Below are positions 27,598 to 40,381 of a DNA stretch of 64,000 nt, in pieces. Source of the DNA: Vibrio ishigakensis (lineage in GTDB: Bacteria; Pseudomonadota; Gammaproteobacteria; Enterobacterales; Vibrionaceae); contig NZ_AP024881.1 in assembly GCF_024347675.1 (NCBI RefSeq), forward strand, positions 558,001-622,000, read 5' to 3'. Under the pieces are notes generated by a model. It had not been told where the DNA came from, made no database searches, and saw only the letters and a list, made by a program, of their open reading frames with translations. Position 1 is the stretch's first letter; each line of letters starts with the position of its first letter. A program made the translations under genes and the position numbers.

Positions 27598-28629
27598 ATG
27601 GAATTCAGATTTAAAAAATTGGTTTTGTCGGCAACTCTAGGTTTAGTTTTATCAGGTTGTGCATCAGATAGTCAAAATGCATCCACTTTTGATGAAGCGT
27701 TGTACTCAGGGAAGCCGATAGAGTCTTTGACTAATCAAGAACCCCCAAAGACAGAAAAAGAAGCTCTAGAGCGTGGTGATAGAGCTCTTACGTCGCAGAA
27801 CTATGACCTTGCTCTGTATGAGTATATCCGTTCACTGTCTTTGGAGGATGCAACGCATCAAGCTAAAACGTTATATACGATTGGGCGTATTCATGCTGCT
27901 AAGGGTGACCTTGCTCTTGCCGAGAAAGCTTATCTTAAGTCAATCGATGAAGATCCCAATGGTGTAAAACCACTTGAGGAGTTGGGGCTTATTTATACGA
28001 AGCAAGGCTTAGTTGATGAGGGGCAAGCCTACTTTTTCAGAGCTATCAACGCAGACCAAGTTCGCTTAAACAACCCCAATACACTTACTAGCTATGCAGA
28101 TGTTACTGAAGATACTTTGCGTGCTCTTCCATATGATTCAGAGAGCCCTTTTAGAAGTTATATGGGACTGGGTGTTTTGTCTGATGTTGAACAAAAGCAT
28201 GATCTAGCAAAAAGATATTATGAGCGAGCTTTGGAAATAGCACCAACTTCCATACAAGCTTTAGTGAATCTTGGGTATTCTCATTATATGAGTGGTGGTT
28301 ACTATCTCGCTCAAAGAATTACCAATAGAGCTTTGAAAAAGGAGCCGGGTAATGAGAAAGCCCTAAATAATTTAGCTCTTATCTATATTGCATTAGGCGA
28401 TAATCGTCAGGCTTTAAATATTTTTAAACGAAATATGAGTGAGCCCGAAGCTCTTAATAACGTTGGCTATTTTGTAATGCTTAGAGGTGATCCGGAAGAG
28501 GCAATCCCGTACTTTCAGCAGGCGATAGACAAGAATCCATCGTACTACAAAGTAGCTAATGAAAACTTAGAGAGGGCGCTTGCAGAAGTAAGGCTGAGAA
28601 AGGTCGAGCCAATTGAAACTAAAGGATAG
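27598..28629 (+). CDS. tadD: TPR lipoprotein TadD
   Basis: 343 aa. A lipobox (LVLSGC) anchors it to a membrane. Tandem tetratricopeptide repeats fill residues about 60-330 (for example LALAEKAYLKSIDEDPNG, DLAKRYYERALEIAPTS and EAIPYFQQAIDKNPSY). TadD is needed for secretin assembly or stability in other Tad systems. It is longer than many TadD proteins (about 250 aa), with an extra stretch between repeats at residues 150-185. It is the last gene of the locus; tadE, tadF and tadG do not follow. Confidence 0.88.
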   Translation: MEFRFKKLVLSATLGLVLSGCASDSQNASTFDEALYSGKPIESLTNQEPPKTEKEALERGDRALTSQNYDLALYEYIRSLSLEDATHQAKTLYTIGRIHAAKGDLALAEKAYLKSIDEDPNGVKPLEELGLIYTKQGLVDEGQAYFFRAINADQVRLNNPNTLTSYADVTEDTLRALPYDSESPFRSYMGLGVLSDVEQKHDLAKRYYERALEIAPTSIQALVNLGYSHYMSGGYYLAQRITNRALKKEPGNEKALNNLALIYIALGDNRQALNIFKRNMSEPEALNNVGYFVMLRGDPEEAIPYFQQAIDKNPSYYKVANENLERALAEVRLRKVEPIETKG

Positions 28630-28637
28630 AAGTTATA

Positions 28638-28660
28638 GCCACCGTCAGGTGGCTTTTTTG
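28638..28660 (+). terminator. Terminator of the Tad operon
   Basis: GCCACC (28638-28643), GTCA loop, GGTGGC (28648-28653), then T6. It lies 8 bp after the tadD stop. Confidence 0.85.
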
Positions 28661-28673
28661 TTGTCAGACTTAA

Positions 28674-28694
28674 ACCACCTCTTATGGAGGTGGT
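28674..28694. repeat. Hairpin at probable IS200 left end
   Basis: A perfect 8-bp stem (ACCACCTC with GAGGTGGT) and 5-nt loop lies just upstream of a decayed IS200-type transposase. IS200/IS605 elements carry subterminal hairpins rather than inverted repeats, so this could mark the element's end. It lacks a T-run. Confidence 0.4.
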
Positions 28695-28779
28695 GATCAT
28701 TCTTTTTCGACTATGCCCGCAGTGTGCACATGTTAAATATCTCTTTGATTGTTACCAGCAATAAAAGGGGATAAATAAC

Positions 28780-29221
28780 ATGAGCAGATACGAATCAAGC
28801 TCGCATTTCTTTTAGCGATGCCAAAACCACATACTATGGACACCCAAATACATATTTAAAATTTTGATGGGTAATGCTGGCAAAGAAGTCTATCGAAGCA
28901 TCTATGTGTTTTCGAGTATGATAAAGAACAAAGCTGGTCGAACTCAATGTTCAGGTAGACCATGTGCACTTAGTTGTTAGGTTACCACCTAGTTTGAGCG
29001 TTTCAGACTACATAGGTTACGTGAAAGGAAGAACAGCGATCAGGCTATTCTCGAAGTTCCCTTATTTGAGAAAGAATAAGCTATGGGGTATCACTTTTGG
29101 CAACCAGGCTACTTTGTTGACTCAGTAGGAGCTGGTGAAGAGATAATTAGAGGGTATAAGGCATCAAGATAAGGTCGCGAAGCAAGAAGAAGAGCGCGAA
29201 ATGATGTTAGGATTGAAGTAG
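28780..29221 (+). pseudogene. Decayed IS200-type transposase (tnpA)
   Basis: Reading across frames reconstructs a Y1 HUH transposase. It starts MSRYESSSH at 28780, then shifts frame almost at once. A middle segment reads VDHVHLVVRLPPSLSVSDYI (HxH metal motif near 28960), then GYVKGRTAIRLFSKFP. After another shift near 29085 it reads WGYHFWQPGYFVDSVGAGEEII, and after a third near 29155 RHQDKVAKQEEEREMMLGLK to a TAG at 29219-29221. The region before the HxH motif has further in-frame stops. The nucleophilic tyrosine region is near the GYF/II segments. With at least three frameshifts it cannot encode active transposase. Confidence 0.82.
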
Positions 29222-29256
29222 GGCGGTGAGCCCCATATAGGTGGGTAGTTCAAAGT

Positions 29257-29280
29257 CACCTGCCAAACAGGTGTTTTTTT
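29257..29280 (+). terminator. Hairpin with T-run at the end of the IS200 remnant
   Basis: CACCTG (29257-29262), CCAAA loop, CAGGTG (29268-29273), then T7. It may be the right-end hairpin of the IS remnant, and it also abuts the stop of the minus-strand gene at 29279. Confidence 0.55.
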
Positions 29281-30649
29281 ACTCAATTCTCTTAGTGGTT
29301 CCTACACAGTTATTACCTAACCAAAATTGGGGGAAGTATATTTCTGGAACATAACTATCTGCTAGGAAGTGTTTGTTTTCAATTCTGTCTAATATTCTGA
29401 AGCTCACAGTGAAAATTACCAAAGATGATAGGACGATTATAAATATACTTATCAGTTTATTTTTGTTGTGTTGTGTGCGTTTCGTAAAGTTGGACCAGAG
29501 CATGCCTAATGTAAGTACAGCAAAAAGTTGGCTCAAGGGAGAGTCGAGAACACCTGATATAAAACTGTAGGCAACTCCTGATAAGAGTGAAACTCCCCAC
29601 ATCCTTACTTTTGCATTGTTAGTTTTTATTACATTTATTAGTAGGTTAGCAACTAGTATCAAATAGCATATAGCTGGAATTAACCCCCAATTAAACGCAA
29701 CTAGAATTAGAGAGTTGTGGGGTCTTGCATTGACGGGGGAGTTGCACGCAAAGGCATCACCACCGTGCCCCCAAAAAGATAGATTTGTAAACGCGAAATC
29801 CCACAAATGAAGGCGGCCAGAATCCGACGTGCGGATTGAAAGACCGCTCACTGCAAACTCTCCAGTAAATAAATATGCTGGAAAAGGTTCTAGTGTTAGC
29901 CACTTGGTAATATATCCAAGTGTAATTCCAATAACTATAGCTTTTAATATTCTTGTTCTTAGTTTTTTATCCAATATAGCCCAAAGTATAAGGCCACAGG
30001 TTGATGCAATGAATAATCCTCTAGCATCTAAAGCAAAGACTAGTGAGTAATTCAGGATAAATGGAATCCAATATTTTATTTTATTGAAGTGTAGTGCGAT
30101 GAAAAGACAAGGTACAAATAACCAAATCTGTACTTGGTTCATAAACCTTGGATTTGAATAACTCAATATTGTCCAAATGCTTTCTCCATCTCCATATAGA
30201 ATAGACACAACAAAACCTAATAGAACGGACAAGTAACAGAGAACTACAATTAGAGTGAGTAACTCAAAAGTATATTTGTTAGGCTTTATTCTAGAAACAT
30301 TCGCACACAGTAAGATCAGCCCTAAAAAGTGTAGAAAGTCGACAAGTCCCCGAATTTTATAGAAACCATTAAGGTTGGCATAAAGTGCAAATAGTAATAA
30401 CAATGCAATTATTGTTAAAGTGCTATTAGATAGTGAGCGAAGACTTGATGTAACCGCATTTCTGACAGATGCGGACACCACCAGACAACCAGAGGCGAGA
30501 ATGAGCATGAAACAGCTAAATATCCGCTTGTAGTCGTAGAGAAGAATACTTTCATCCCTAAATATAAACAAATTAAAACTAAAAGCAGCAATACCTATAA
30601 GACTGATGACTAAAAGATTTTTACTAATCCAAACAGCGTATCTATCCAT
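29279..30649 (-). CDS. Second Wzy_C-domain membrane protein (O-antigen ligase-like)
   Basis: 456 aa, 10-12 hydrophobic helices, with the ligase-type loop near residues 300-330: GHGGDAFACNS, then NARPHNSLILVAFNWGLIP. This is the G-x-G...PHN...(E/N)xG pattern of the Wzy_C superfamily. It is not a close copy of the 14155-15429 protein (different helices and loop). Strongly AT-rich, like that gene, and unlike the galactoside genes beside it. It is an orphan with no sugar-transferase genes alongside. Candidates are O-antigen ligase, Wzy polymerase or a PglL-type oligosaccharyltransferase; sequence alone does not decide. Confidence 0.72.
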   Translation of the reverse strand: MDRYAVWISKNLLVISLIGIAAFSFNLFIFRDESILLYDYKRIFSCFMLILASGCLVVSASVRNAVTSSLRSLSNSTLTIIALLLLFALYANLNGFYKIRGLVDFLHFLGLILLCANVSRIKPNKYTFELLTLIVVLCYLSVLLGFVVSILYGDGESIWTILSYSNPRFMNQVQIWLFVPCLFIALHFNKIKYWIPFILNYSLVFALDARGLFIASTCGLILWAILDKKLRTRILKAIVIGITLGYITKWLTLEPFPAYLFTGEFAVSGLSIRTSDSGRLHLWDFAFTNLSFWGHGGDAFACNSPVNARPHNSLILVAFNWGLIPAICYLILVANLLINVIKTNNAKVRMWGVSLLSGVAYSFISGVLDSPLSQLFAVLTLGMLWSNFTKRTQHNKNKLISIFIIVLSSLVIFTVSFRILDRIENKHFLADSYVPEIYFPQFWLGNNCVGTTKRIE

Positions 30650-30716
30650 GATTCTTTGTTTGTAATTCCTTTTCTTCAGTCTATATCAGAATCGAAAACA
30701 GAGACACTGCTTTCTA

Positions 30717-30730
30717 TGCAAACGTTTACC
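30717..30730. promoter_or_regulatory. LacI/GalR-type operator 1 before lacE
   Basis: GCAAACGTTTAC (30718-30729) is a 12-bp near-palindrome with the CG-centred AAACGTTT core of LacI/GalR-family operators. It is 174 bp upstream of the lacE start and 124 bp (centre to centre) from a second similar site. Confidence 0.5.
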
Positions 30731-30840
30731 GTGACCCACCCCTCAATTCATTCATCAAACCTCTAGAACAAGTATTTACTTGGCTCATTTTGGGCGTCAG
30801 ATCTTACCTTGGGAGAGAATTCATATGTTACATTTCTTGG

Positions 30841-30854
30841 TGTAAACGTTTTCA
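30841..30854. promoter_or_regulatory. LacI/GalR-type operator 2 before lacE
   Basis: TGTAAACGTTTTCA is palindromic except for one position per half and ends 38 bp before the lacE ATG. With site 1 it could support repression by looping. The likely ligand protein is the LacI-family regulator at 48424-49422 or a GalR elsewhere. Confidence 0.5.
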
Positions 30855-30891
30855 ATATCGTTGCAATTACAATAACAAAGAGATGACACAC

Positions 30892-32154
30892 ATGAAGAAA
30901 CAAATGGTAAGAGGTATGGTAGCCGCTGCAGTAAGTGCGGCCTGCCTAGGGAATGTCGCATTTGCCGGTGAGTTGAAGGTGTGGGCTTGGGACCCTCATT
31001 TTAACGTCGCCATCATGGAAAAAGCGGCCTCTGAGTTCGAAGCAAACAATGAAGGCGTTGATATCCAGGTTATCGACTACGCTAAAGCCGATATCGAACA
31101 AAAACTTCATACCATGCTGGCTTCAAGGGTTACCTCGGAACTGCCTGATATTGTGCTGATTGAAGACTATAACGCACAGAAATACCTTCAATCTTATCCT
31201 GGTTCTTTTGAGAAGCTGACGGGTAAGGTGGACCACTCTCAATTTGCTCCTTATAAGGTAAACCTTATGACCATGGGCTCGGATGTTTATGGGGTACCTT
31301 TTGATTCAGGGGTGACTGGTCTTTACTACCGCACCGATATTCTTGAAAAAGCAGGCTTTAAAGCTGAAGACCTGCAAAACATTACCTGGGATCGTTTCAT
31401 TGAAATCGGTAAGGTGGTTAAGGAAAAAACTGGCATTTCTTTCGCCGTATATGATCCGTCTGATATGGGGCTAGTGCGAGTAATGCTTCAATCGGCGGGC
31501 TCTTGGTATTTCAACGAAGATGGTTCGTTGAATATCGAAGGCAATAAGGCGCTAGAAAAGGCGTTATCGACCTATGCTGAGCTCTTCACCTCCGGCATTA
31601 CTAGACCTAACTCTGGCTGGTCTGAGTGGGTTGGTGCTATCAACAGTGGCCGCGCGGCAACGATCACTACAGGTGTGTGGATCACAGGTTCTGTTAAGGC
31701 CGCGAACGATCAACAAGGCAAATGGGCGGTTGCACCGACTCCGCGTCTCGATATCGAAGGCTCGAAGAACGCCTCTAACCTTGGTGGTTCTAGTTGGTAT
31801 GTTTTGAGCTCCTCTAAAAACAAAGATGAAGCAATTAAGTTCCTTAAGGATACCTACACCAACAACCCAGCTTTCTATGATGAAATCTTGGTAGAACGTG
31901 GTGCGGTTGGTTCCTATGCAGCTTCTAAAGACTCTAAGGGCTATCAGCAGCCGCAAGAGTACTTTGGTGGGCAGGAGGTGTTCGCTGAGTTCTCTGAGTG
32001 GATGCAAGAGATCCCATCTGTGAACTATGGCATGTACACCTATGAAGTTGATGCGGCCTTGGCGGCACAACTGCCAGCCATTATGCAAGGTGCGCCAGTT
32101 TCTGCATTGCTGACTAATGTTGAGCAAGAGCTGAAATACAGCATTGCTTACTAA
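30892..32154 (+). CDS. lacE: Galactoside ABC importer, substrate-binding protein
   Basis: 420 aa periplasmic binding protein of the carbohydrate ABC family 1 (MalE/LacE/UgpB type). Signal peptide MKKQMVRGMVAAAVSAACLGNVAFA, then GELKVWAWDPHFN; family features are FEANNEGVDIQVIDY and the hinge/core YGVPFDSGVTGLYYRTDIL. The frame is open back to 30790, but the start at 30892 gives a clean signal peptide and excludes the operator at 30841. It heads an operon with two permeases, beta-galactosidase, an ATPase and alpha-galactosidase, so a beta- or alpha-galactoside is the expected ligand. Symbol by analogy with the Agrobacterium lacEFGZK order. Confidence 0.82.
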   Translation: MKKQMVRGMVAAAVSAACLGNVAFAGELKVWAWDPHFNVAIMEKAASEFEANNEGVDIQVIDYAKADIEQKLHTMLASRVTSELPDIVLIEDYNAQKYLQSYPGSFEKLTGKVDHSQFAPYKVNLMTMGSDVYGVPFDSGVTGLYYRTDILEKAGFKAEDLQNITWDRFIEIGKVVKEKTGISFAVYDPSDMGLVRVMLQSAGSWYFNEDGSLNIEGNKALEKALSTYAELFTSGITRPNSGWSEWVGAINSGRAATITTGVWITGSVKAANDQQGKWAVAPTPRLDIEGSKNASNLGGSSWYVLSSSKNKDEAIKFLKDTYTNNPAFYDEILVERGAVGSYAASKDSKGYQQPQEYFGGQEVFAEFSEWMQEIPSVNYGMYTYEVDAALAAQLPAIMQGAPVSALLTNVEQELKYSIAY

Positions 32155-32181
32155 ACTCCTTCTCTAAATTTATGAACAAAA

Positions 32182-32203
32182 GGTCTCAGCCGCAGCTGAG
32201 GCC
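32182..32203 (+). other. Intercistronic hairpin between lacE and lacF
   Basis: GGTCTCAGC (32182-32190) pairs with GCTGAGGCC (32195-32203), nine pairs with one G-T, without a T-run. Hairpins after a binding-protein gene commonly protect its mRNA so that it is made in excess over the permeases; that role is inferred here. Confidence 0.6.
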
Positions 32204-32217
32204 TTAGTGGTATCTCT

Positions 32218-33144
32218 ATGACGAGTCATGTAGAAACGCCAGAGCTCATCCAGCCCAAGAAAAAGAAACAGCGTCAGAGCTTTCATCGCTTTTACGATAT
32301 CAATGGCTGGACCTTTGTTTTGCCAGCCGTTGCCTTGGTTGGCCTGTTTATGCTGTATCCGATTTTGGACAGCCTTTGGATGTCGCTCCACTCTGGACGT
32401 GGGGTAGTAACCCGCTTTGTCGGGCTTGGCAACGTTGAGCGTCTGTTTAACGACCCTGTGTTTATCAAGGCACTGACCAATACCTTTATCTTCTTAATCG
32501 TTCAGGTGCCGATAATGATCTTGCTGTCGCTGATCTTATCCTCTTGCTTGAATCAACCGAATCTCAAATTTCGAGGCTTCTTTCGCCTCGCAATCTTCCT
32601 GCCGTGCGTAACCTCGCTGGTGGCTTATTCGATTCTGTTCAAGAGCATGTTCTCTCTGGATGGCATTATTAATTCATCTTTGATGTGGGTGGGGATTATA
32701 TCTGATCCGATTCCATGGATGACAGACCCGTTCTGGGCCAAGGTGATGATTATCATCGCCATCACTTGGCGTTGGACCGGCTACAACATGATCTTCTATC
32801 TCTCAGCGATGCAAAACATAGATAAATCCATCTATGAGGCGGCTAGAATCGAAGGGGTGAGCCCGACCAAGCAGTTCTTCTTTATCACAGTGCCACTGTT
32901 GAAGCCGGTGATCCTGTTTACTTCTATTATGTCCACCATAGGCACATTGCAGATATTCGATGAGGTCATGAACATGACACAAGGGGGACCCGCGAACGAG
33001 ACTCTGACGCTGTCGCTCTATATCTACAACCTGTCGTTCAAGTTTGTGCCTAACTTTGGTTATGCGGCCACGGTTTCTTACGTGATTGTATTCTTCGCGG
33101 CTATCTTGGCGTTCTTACAATTTAAAGTGGCGAAGGACAAGTAA
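32218..33144 (+). CDS. lacF: Galactoside ABC importer permease 1 (MalF type)
   Basis: 308 aa with six predicted membrane helices. The ATPase-docking EAA loop is YEAARIEGVSPTKQFFFITVPLLKPV (residues about 198-223). The charged N-terminal stretch (QPKKKKQRQSFHRF) is cytoplasmic. It forms the channel with the next gene product. Two bp separate it from lacG, implying co-translation. Confidence 0.88.
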   Translation: MTSHVETPELIQPKKKKQRQSFHRFYDINGWTFVLPAVALVGLFMLYPILDSLWMSLHSGRGVVTRFVGLGNVERLFNDPVFIKALTNTFIFLIVQVPIMILLSLILSSCLNQPNLKFRGFFRLAIFLPCVTSLVAYSILFKSMFSLDGIINSSLMWVGIISDPIPWMTDPFWAKVMIIIAITWRWTGYNMIFYLSAMQNIDKSIYEAARIEGVSPTKQFFFITVPLLKPVILFTSIMSTIGTLQIFDEVMNMTQGGPANETLTLSLYIYNLSFKFVPNFGYAATVSYVIVFFAAILAFLQFKVAKDK

Positions 33145-33146
33145 CC

Positions 33147-37060
<3,914 letters not shown>

Positions 37061-37096
37061 GAACAAATCCCTTTAGGGGATACGAGGAACAAATTA

Positions 37097-38182
37097 ATGG
37101 CTGATATTAAACTGACAAACCTAGTCAAAGCCTACGGAAAGACAGAGATTATTCATGGTGTTGATCTAGACATTAAAGATGGCGAGTTTGTGGTGTTCGT
37201 AGGCCCATCTGGCTGTGGTAAGTCGACCCTGCTGCGTCTTATTGCTGGCCTTGAGGAGATCACCTCTGGCACGCTCGAGATAGACGGCGAGGTTGTAAAC
37301 CATGTGGACCCAGCCGAGCGCGGCATCGCCATGGTATTCCAGACCTACGCCCTTTATCCGCATATGACGGTTGAGGAAAACATGGGCTTTAGCTTGCGTA
37401 TGAATGGTGTCGATAAGGGCATAGTACATACTAAGGTGGTGGCAGCGGCCAAAGCCCTGCAACTGGAAGAGCTTCTGAAGCGCAAACCAAAAGAGCTTTC
37501 TGGTGGTCAGCGTCAGCGCGTAGCCATTGGTCGAGCCATAGTTCGAGACCCTAAGGTGTTCTTGTTTGATGAGCCTCTTTCTAACCTAGATGCCGAGCTG
37601 CGCGTAGATATGCGCTTGCAGATAGCCTCGCTTCATGAAGAGCTGAAAAACACCATGATCTATGTAACCCACGATCAGGTGGAAGCGATGACGCTGGCCG
37701 ATAAGATCGTGGTGCTACGTCTGGGCAATATTGAGCAGGTAGGTTCTCCACTAGAGCTATACAATAGTCCAGCAAACGAATTCGTAGCCGGCTTTATCGG
37801 CTCACCTAAGATGAACATAGTGCCGGCAACGGTAGTGGAAGTATCTAACAGTGCGCTGACTATTCGCACTCCAGATCAGCAGGTATTTACTATCGAGGCT
37901 GATACTACGGGCATTAGTGAGGGCGATAAGGTGAACTTTGGTGTGAGACCTGAGCACTTGTTTATCGACAAAAAAGGTGAGCACACACTTCACTTTACTA
38001 CCCATGCGGTGGAGCGTCTTGGCAACAGTACCTATCTATTTGGCCAAGTGGGTGGCTATGACAACTTCAAGGTGCATGTCGGTGGCGATATGGATGTGAA
38101 GCGTGGCGATGAGCTAGAGCTTAACTTTGACCTAAACAACTGCCATCTATTCTCTGATGGCAAATGCATTACCAATCTGTAA
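37097..38182 (+). CDS. lacK: Sugar ABC importer ATP-binding protein (MsmK/UgpC type)
   Basis: 361 aa. Walker A GPSGCGKST (residues 36-44), Q-loop FQTYALYPHMT, signature LSGGQRQRVAIGRA (near 134), Walker B VFLFDEPLSN, then a C-terminal OB-fold regulatory domain (TOBE) from about 240. This MalK-like class serves carbohydrate importers and is often shared by several. It is the only ATPase gene in the galactoside region although two permease pairs are encoded. Confidence 0.92.
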   Translation: MADIKLTNLVKAYGKTEIIHGVDLDIKDGEFVVFVGPSGCGKSTLLRLIAGLEEITSGTLEIDGEVVNHVDPAERGIAMVFQTYALYPHMTVEENMGFSLRMNGVDKGIVHTKVVAAAKALQLEELLKRKPKELSGGQRQRVAIGRAIVRDPKVFLFDEPLSNLDAELRVDMRLQIASLHEELKNTMIYVTHDQVEAMTLADKIVVLRLGNIEQVGSPLELYNSPANEFVAGFIGSPKMNIVPATVVEVSNSALTIRTPDQQVFTIEADTTGISEGDKVNFGVRPEHLFIDKKGEHTLHFTTHAVERLGNSTYLFGQVGGYDNFKVHVGGDMDVKRGDELELNFDLNNCHLFSDGKCITNL

Positions 38183-38184
38183 TT

Positions 38185-38208
38185 AAAGGGGCATTGTGCC
38201 CCTTTTTT
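38185..38208 (+). terminator. Terminator between lacK and the alpha-galactosidase gene
   Basis: AAAGGGGCA (38185-38193), TTG loop, TGCCCCTTT (38197-38205), T6 overall. It begins 3 bp after the lacK stop and would limit expression of the downstream gene. Confidence 0.8.
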
Positions 38209-38225
38209 GTTTCTTGAGAATTCAA

Positions 38226-40352
38226 ATGTCTGATTCCCTACTGCAACTCAATAGCCAATCCACCTCATTAGTCATCAAGCTTAAACCTGCTCCAGAGATC
38301 CTCTATTGGGGCGGTCGGCTTATGGAAATGTCCGATCCTAGTAGCTTGTTCAAAACCCAAGATAGAGGAGTGATGCAGGCAAGGTTAGATGTGGATGTGC
38401 CAGTAACCCTTTGCCCCGAGATAGGCCGAGGTAGCTATGGCAGTTCAGGCATAGAAGGGCACAGACACGGAAAGGATTGGGCACCTCAGTTTAACTATCA
38501 AAGCCATACACACAATGGCAGTGAAGCTGAGATTAACTGCCTTGATGAGGTGTCTCAGCTCAAACTCAGTATCTTCTTAAGGCTTGATGATGTAAGCGGT
38601 GTGCTGAGTAAAAAGATCACCCTGACCAATCAAGGTCAAGAGACGTATCAGCTAGACAAAATAGCACTTACTATTCCACTGCCGTATCGTGCCAAAGAGC
38701 TAGAATCCTATTCAGGACGCTGGAGTCGTGAGTTTCAATCGAACAGACAAACTCTAGATCACGGGTTGTTTTCACAAGAGAACCGACGTGGCCGAACCTC
38801 CCATGAATACTTTCCTGGATGTTTGTTAGGAAGCGCTAACTTTTCACAGCAGGTTGGTGAGGTGTGGGGCTTTCATCTCGGTTGGAGTGGCAACCACTTT
38901 TGGCGAGCAGAGGCGAAAAGTGATGGCAGGCGATTTGTGCAAAGTGGTGAGCTGTTGATGCCAGGTGAGGTTAGCCTTGATGGTGGACAGAGCTACGAAA
39001 CACCTACCTTGTATGCAAGTTACAGCGATAAGGGCATCAACGGTATCAGACAAGCTAACCATAGCTATGTGAGGCAACATCTACTTCAGTCTGAACCAGA
39101 TAAAGTGCGGCCTGTTCATCTCAACACTTGGGAGGGAATCTATTTTGACCATAACCCTGCTTATATCTGCCAGATGGCAACCAAGGCTGCAGATATCGGC
39201 GTTGAGCGATTCATCATAGATGATGGCTGGTTCAAGGGGCGAGACCATGACAGGGCGGCGCTTGGAGACTGGGAATTGGATACGAAAAAGTATCCAAATG
39301 GACTGACGCCGGTTATTGAGCATGTAAACAATTTAGGGATGGAGTTTGGCATCTGGGTGGAGCCTGAAATGGTCAATCCTGATTCTGATCTTTATCGCAG
39401 TCATCCTGAGTGGGTGCTTGCCGATACGCGCTATCCATTGGTAACCGGGCGCAACCAACTGGTGCTAGATCTGCAAAATACAGATTGTTTTGATTATCTC
39501 TATTCACGATTAGATGCACTGCTTTCAGGGCACAATATCGGTTATCTAAAGTGGGATATGAACCGTGAACTTCAGCAAGCCAGTCACGATGAGAGTGCCG
39601 CTATCCATGGGCAGACACTCGCAGTATATCGCCTGTTGGATAAGCTACGAGAAGCACACCCAGATGTAGAGATAGAGTCTTGTTCATCAGGTGGAGGGCG
39701 CATGGACTATGAGATCCTAAAGCGTACCCATAGATTCTGGAGCTCCGATTGCAATGATGCCCTAGAGCGCCAAACCATACAGAAGAACATGAGTATCTTC
39801 TTCCCAACAGAGGTGATGGGAGCGCATATCGGCCCACATCATAGCCATACCACCCGAAGACAACATCACATTAATTTGCGTGGAATTACTGCTCTGTTTG
39901 GTCATATGGGAGTGGAGCTGGATCCGGTGAAAGAAGGGGAACAGGAGCAAGCGGGCTTTGCGCGCTATATACGAATGCACCAGAGGTTTAGAACCCTGCT
40001 TCACTCAGGAAATAGCTTCCATCTGGATAGCAGTGATAGCTCTCGTAATGCCTATGGGGTGTTTGATGAGAGCCAAGTGCTATTAGCGGTTTGCCAAAAA
40101 ACGATGCCAGAGTACATGCTTCCAGAACCCATTTTGCTCTCTATGCTCGATGAGAACGCACGCTATCGGGTGGAGTTGGTGGACTTTCCGATGCAAAGCA
40201 TCAGCTTAATGAAGCGCCAGCCAAACTGGGTGCAGGCGCTTATGGGTGGTGAGGTGCTAGAGGTAAGTGGCAGTGAGCTTAAACACCTTGGTTTGACCCT
40301 ACCTATTCAGGATCCAGAGACCTGCTTATTGCTTCACTTTCAAAAGCTTTGA
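38226..40352 (+). CDS. Alpha-galactosidase (GH36)
   Basis: 708 aa, the length of GH36 enzymes of the AgaA/RafA type. The catalytic nucleophile is D444 in YLKWDMNRE, the acid/base D508 in WSSDCNDALERQ. Also typical are NTWEGIYFD near 303, FIIDDGWF near 340 and the CSSGGGRMD segment near 477. It releases galactose from alpha-galactosides such as melibiose, raffinose or, in marine settings, galactosylglycerol; the actual substrate is not visible. The start at 38226 (MSDSLLQLNS) is chosen since the in-frame start at 38196 lies inside the terminator hairpin. No signal peptide, so cytoplasmic. Confidence 0.93.
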   Translation: MSDSLLQLNSQSTSLVIKLKPAPEILYWGGRLMEMSDPSSLFKTQDRGVMQARLDVDVPVTLCPEIGRGSYGSSGIEGHRHGKDWAPQFNYQSHTHNGSEAEINCLDEVSQLKLSIFLRLDDVSGVLSKKITLTNQGQETYQLDKIALTIPLPYRAKELESYSGRWSREFQSNRQTLDHGLFSQENRRGRTSHEYFPGCLLGSANFSQQVGEVWGFHLGWSGNHFWRAEAKSDGRRFVQSGELLMPGEVSLDGGQSYETPTLYASYSDKGINGIRQANHSYVRQHLLQSEPDKVRPVHLNTWEGIYFDHNPAYICQMATKAADIGVERFIIDDGWFKGRDHDRAALGDWELDTKKYPNGLTPVIEHVNNLGMEFGIWVEPEMVNPDSDLYRSHPEWVLADTRYPLVTGRNQLVLDLQNTDCFDYLYSRLDALLSGHNIGYLKWDMNRELQQASHDESAAIHGQTLAVYRLLDKLREAHPDVEIESCSSGGGRMDYEILKRTHRFWSSDCNDALERQTIQKNMSIFFPTEVMGAHIGPHHSHTTRRQHHINLRGITALFGHMGVELDPVKEGEQEQAGFARYIRMHQRFRTLLHSGNSFHLDSSDSSRNAYGVFDESQVLLAVCQKTMPEYMLPEPILLSMLDENARYRVELVDFPMQSISLMKRQPNWVQALMGGEVLEVSGSELKHLGLTLPIQDPETCLLLHFQKL

Positions 40353-40358
40353 TAGGCA

Positions 40359-40381
40359 TTAGCCCCAATTTCTGGGGCTAA
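40359..40381. terminator. Convergent hairpin between alpha-galactosidase and MATE genes
   Basis: TTAGCCCCA (40359-40367) pairs with TGGGGCTAA (40373-40381). It overlaps the MATE stop codon (40378-40380) and has no long T-run, so it is a weak bidirectional terminator. Confidence 0.55.

Noticed and set aside
30790-30891. Longer lacE start
   Set aside because: The extra residues precede an otherwise perfect signal peptide and would translate through an operator.
31564-32127. 187-codon minus-strand frame opposite lacE
   Set aside because: Antisense shadow of a clear binding-protein gene, with unlikely composition (many Arg, Cys and Trp).
38196-38225. Longer alpha-galactosidase start
   Set aside because: It lies inside the terminator hairpin, has no SD and precedes a good start at 38226.
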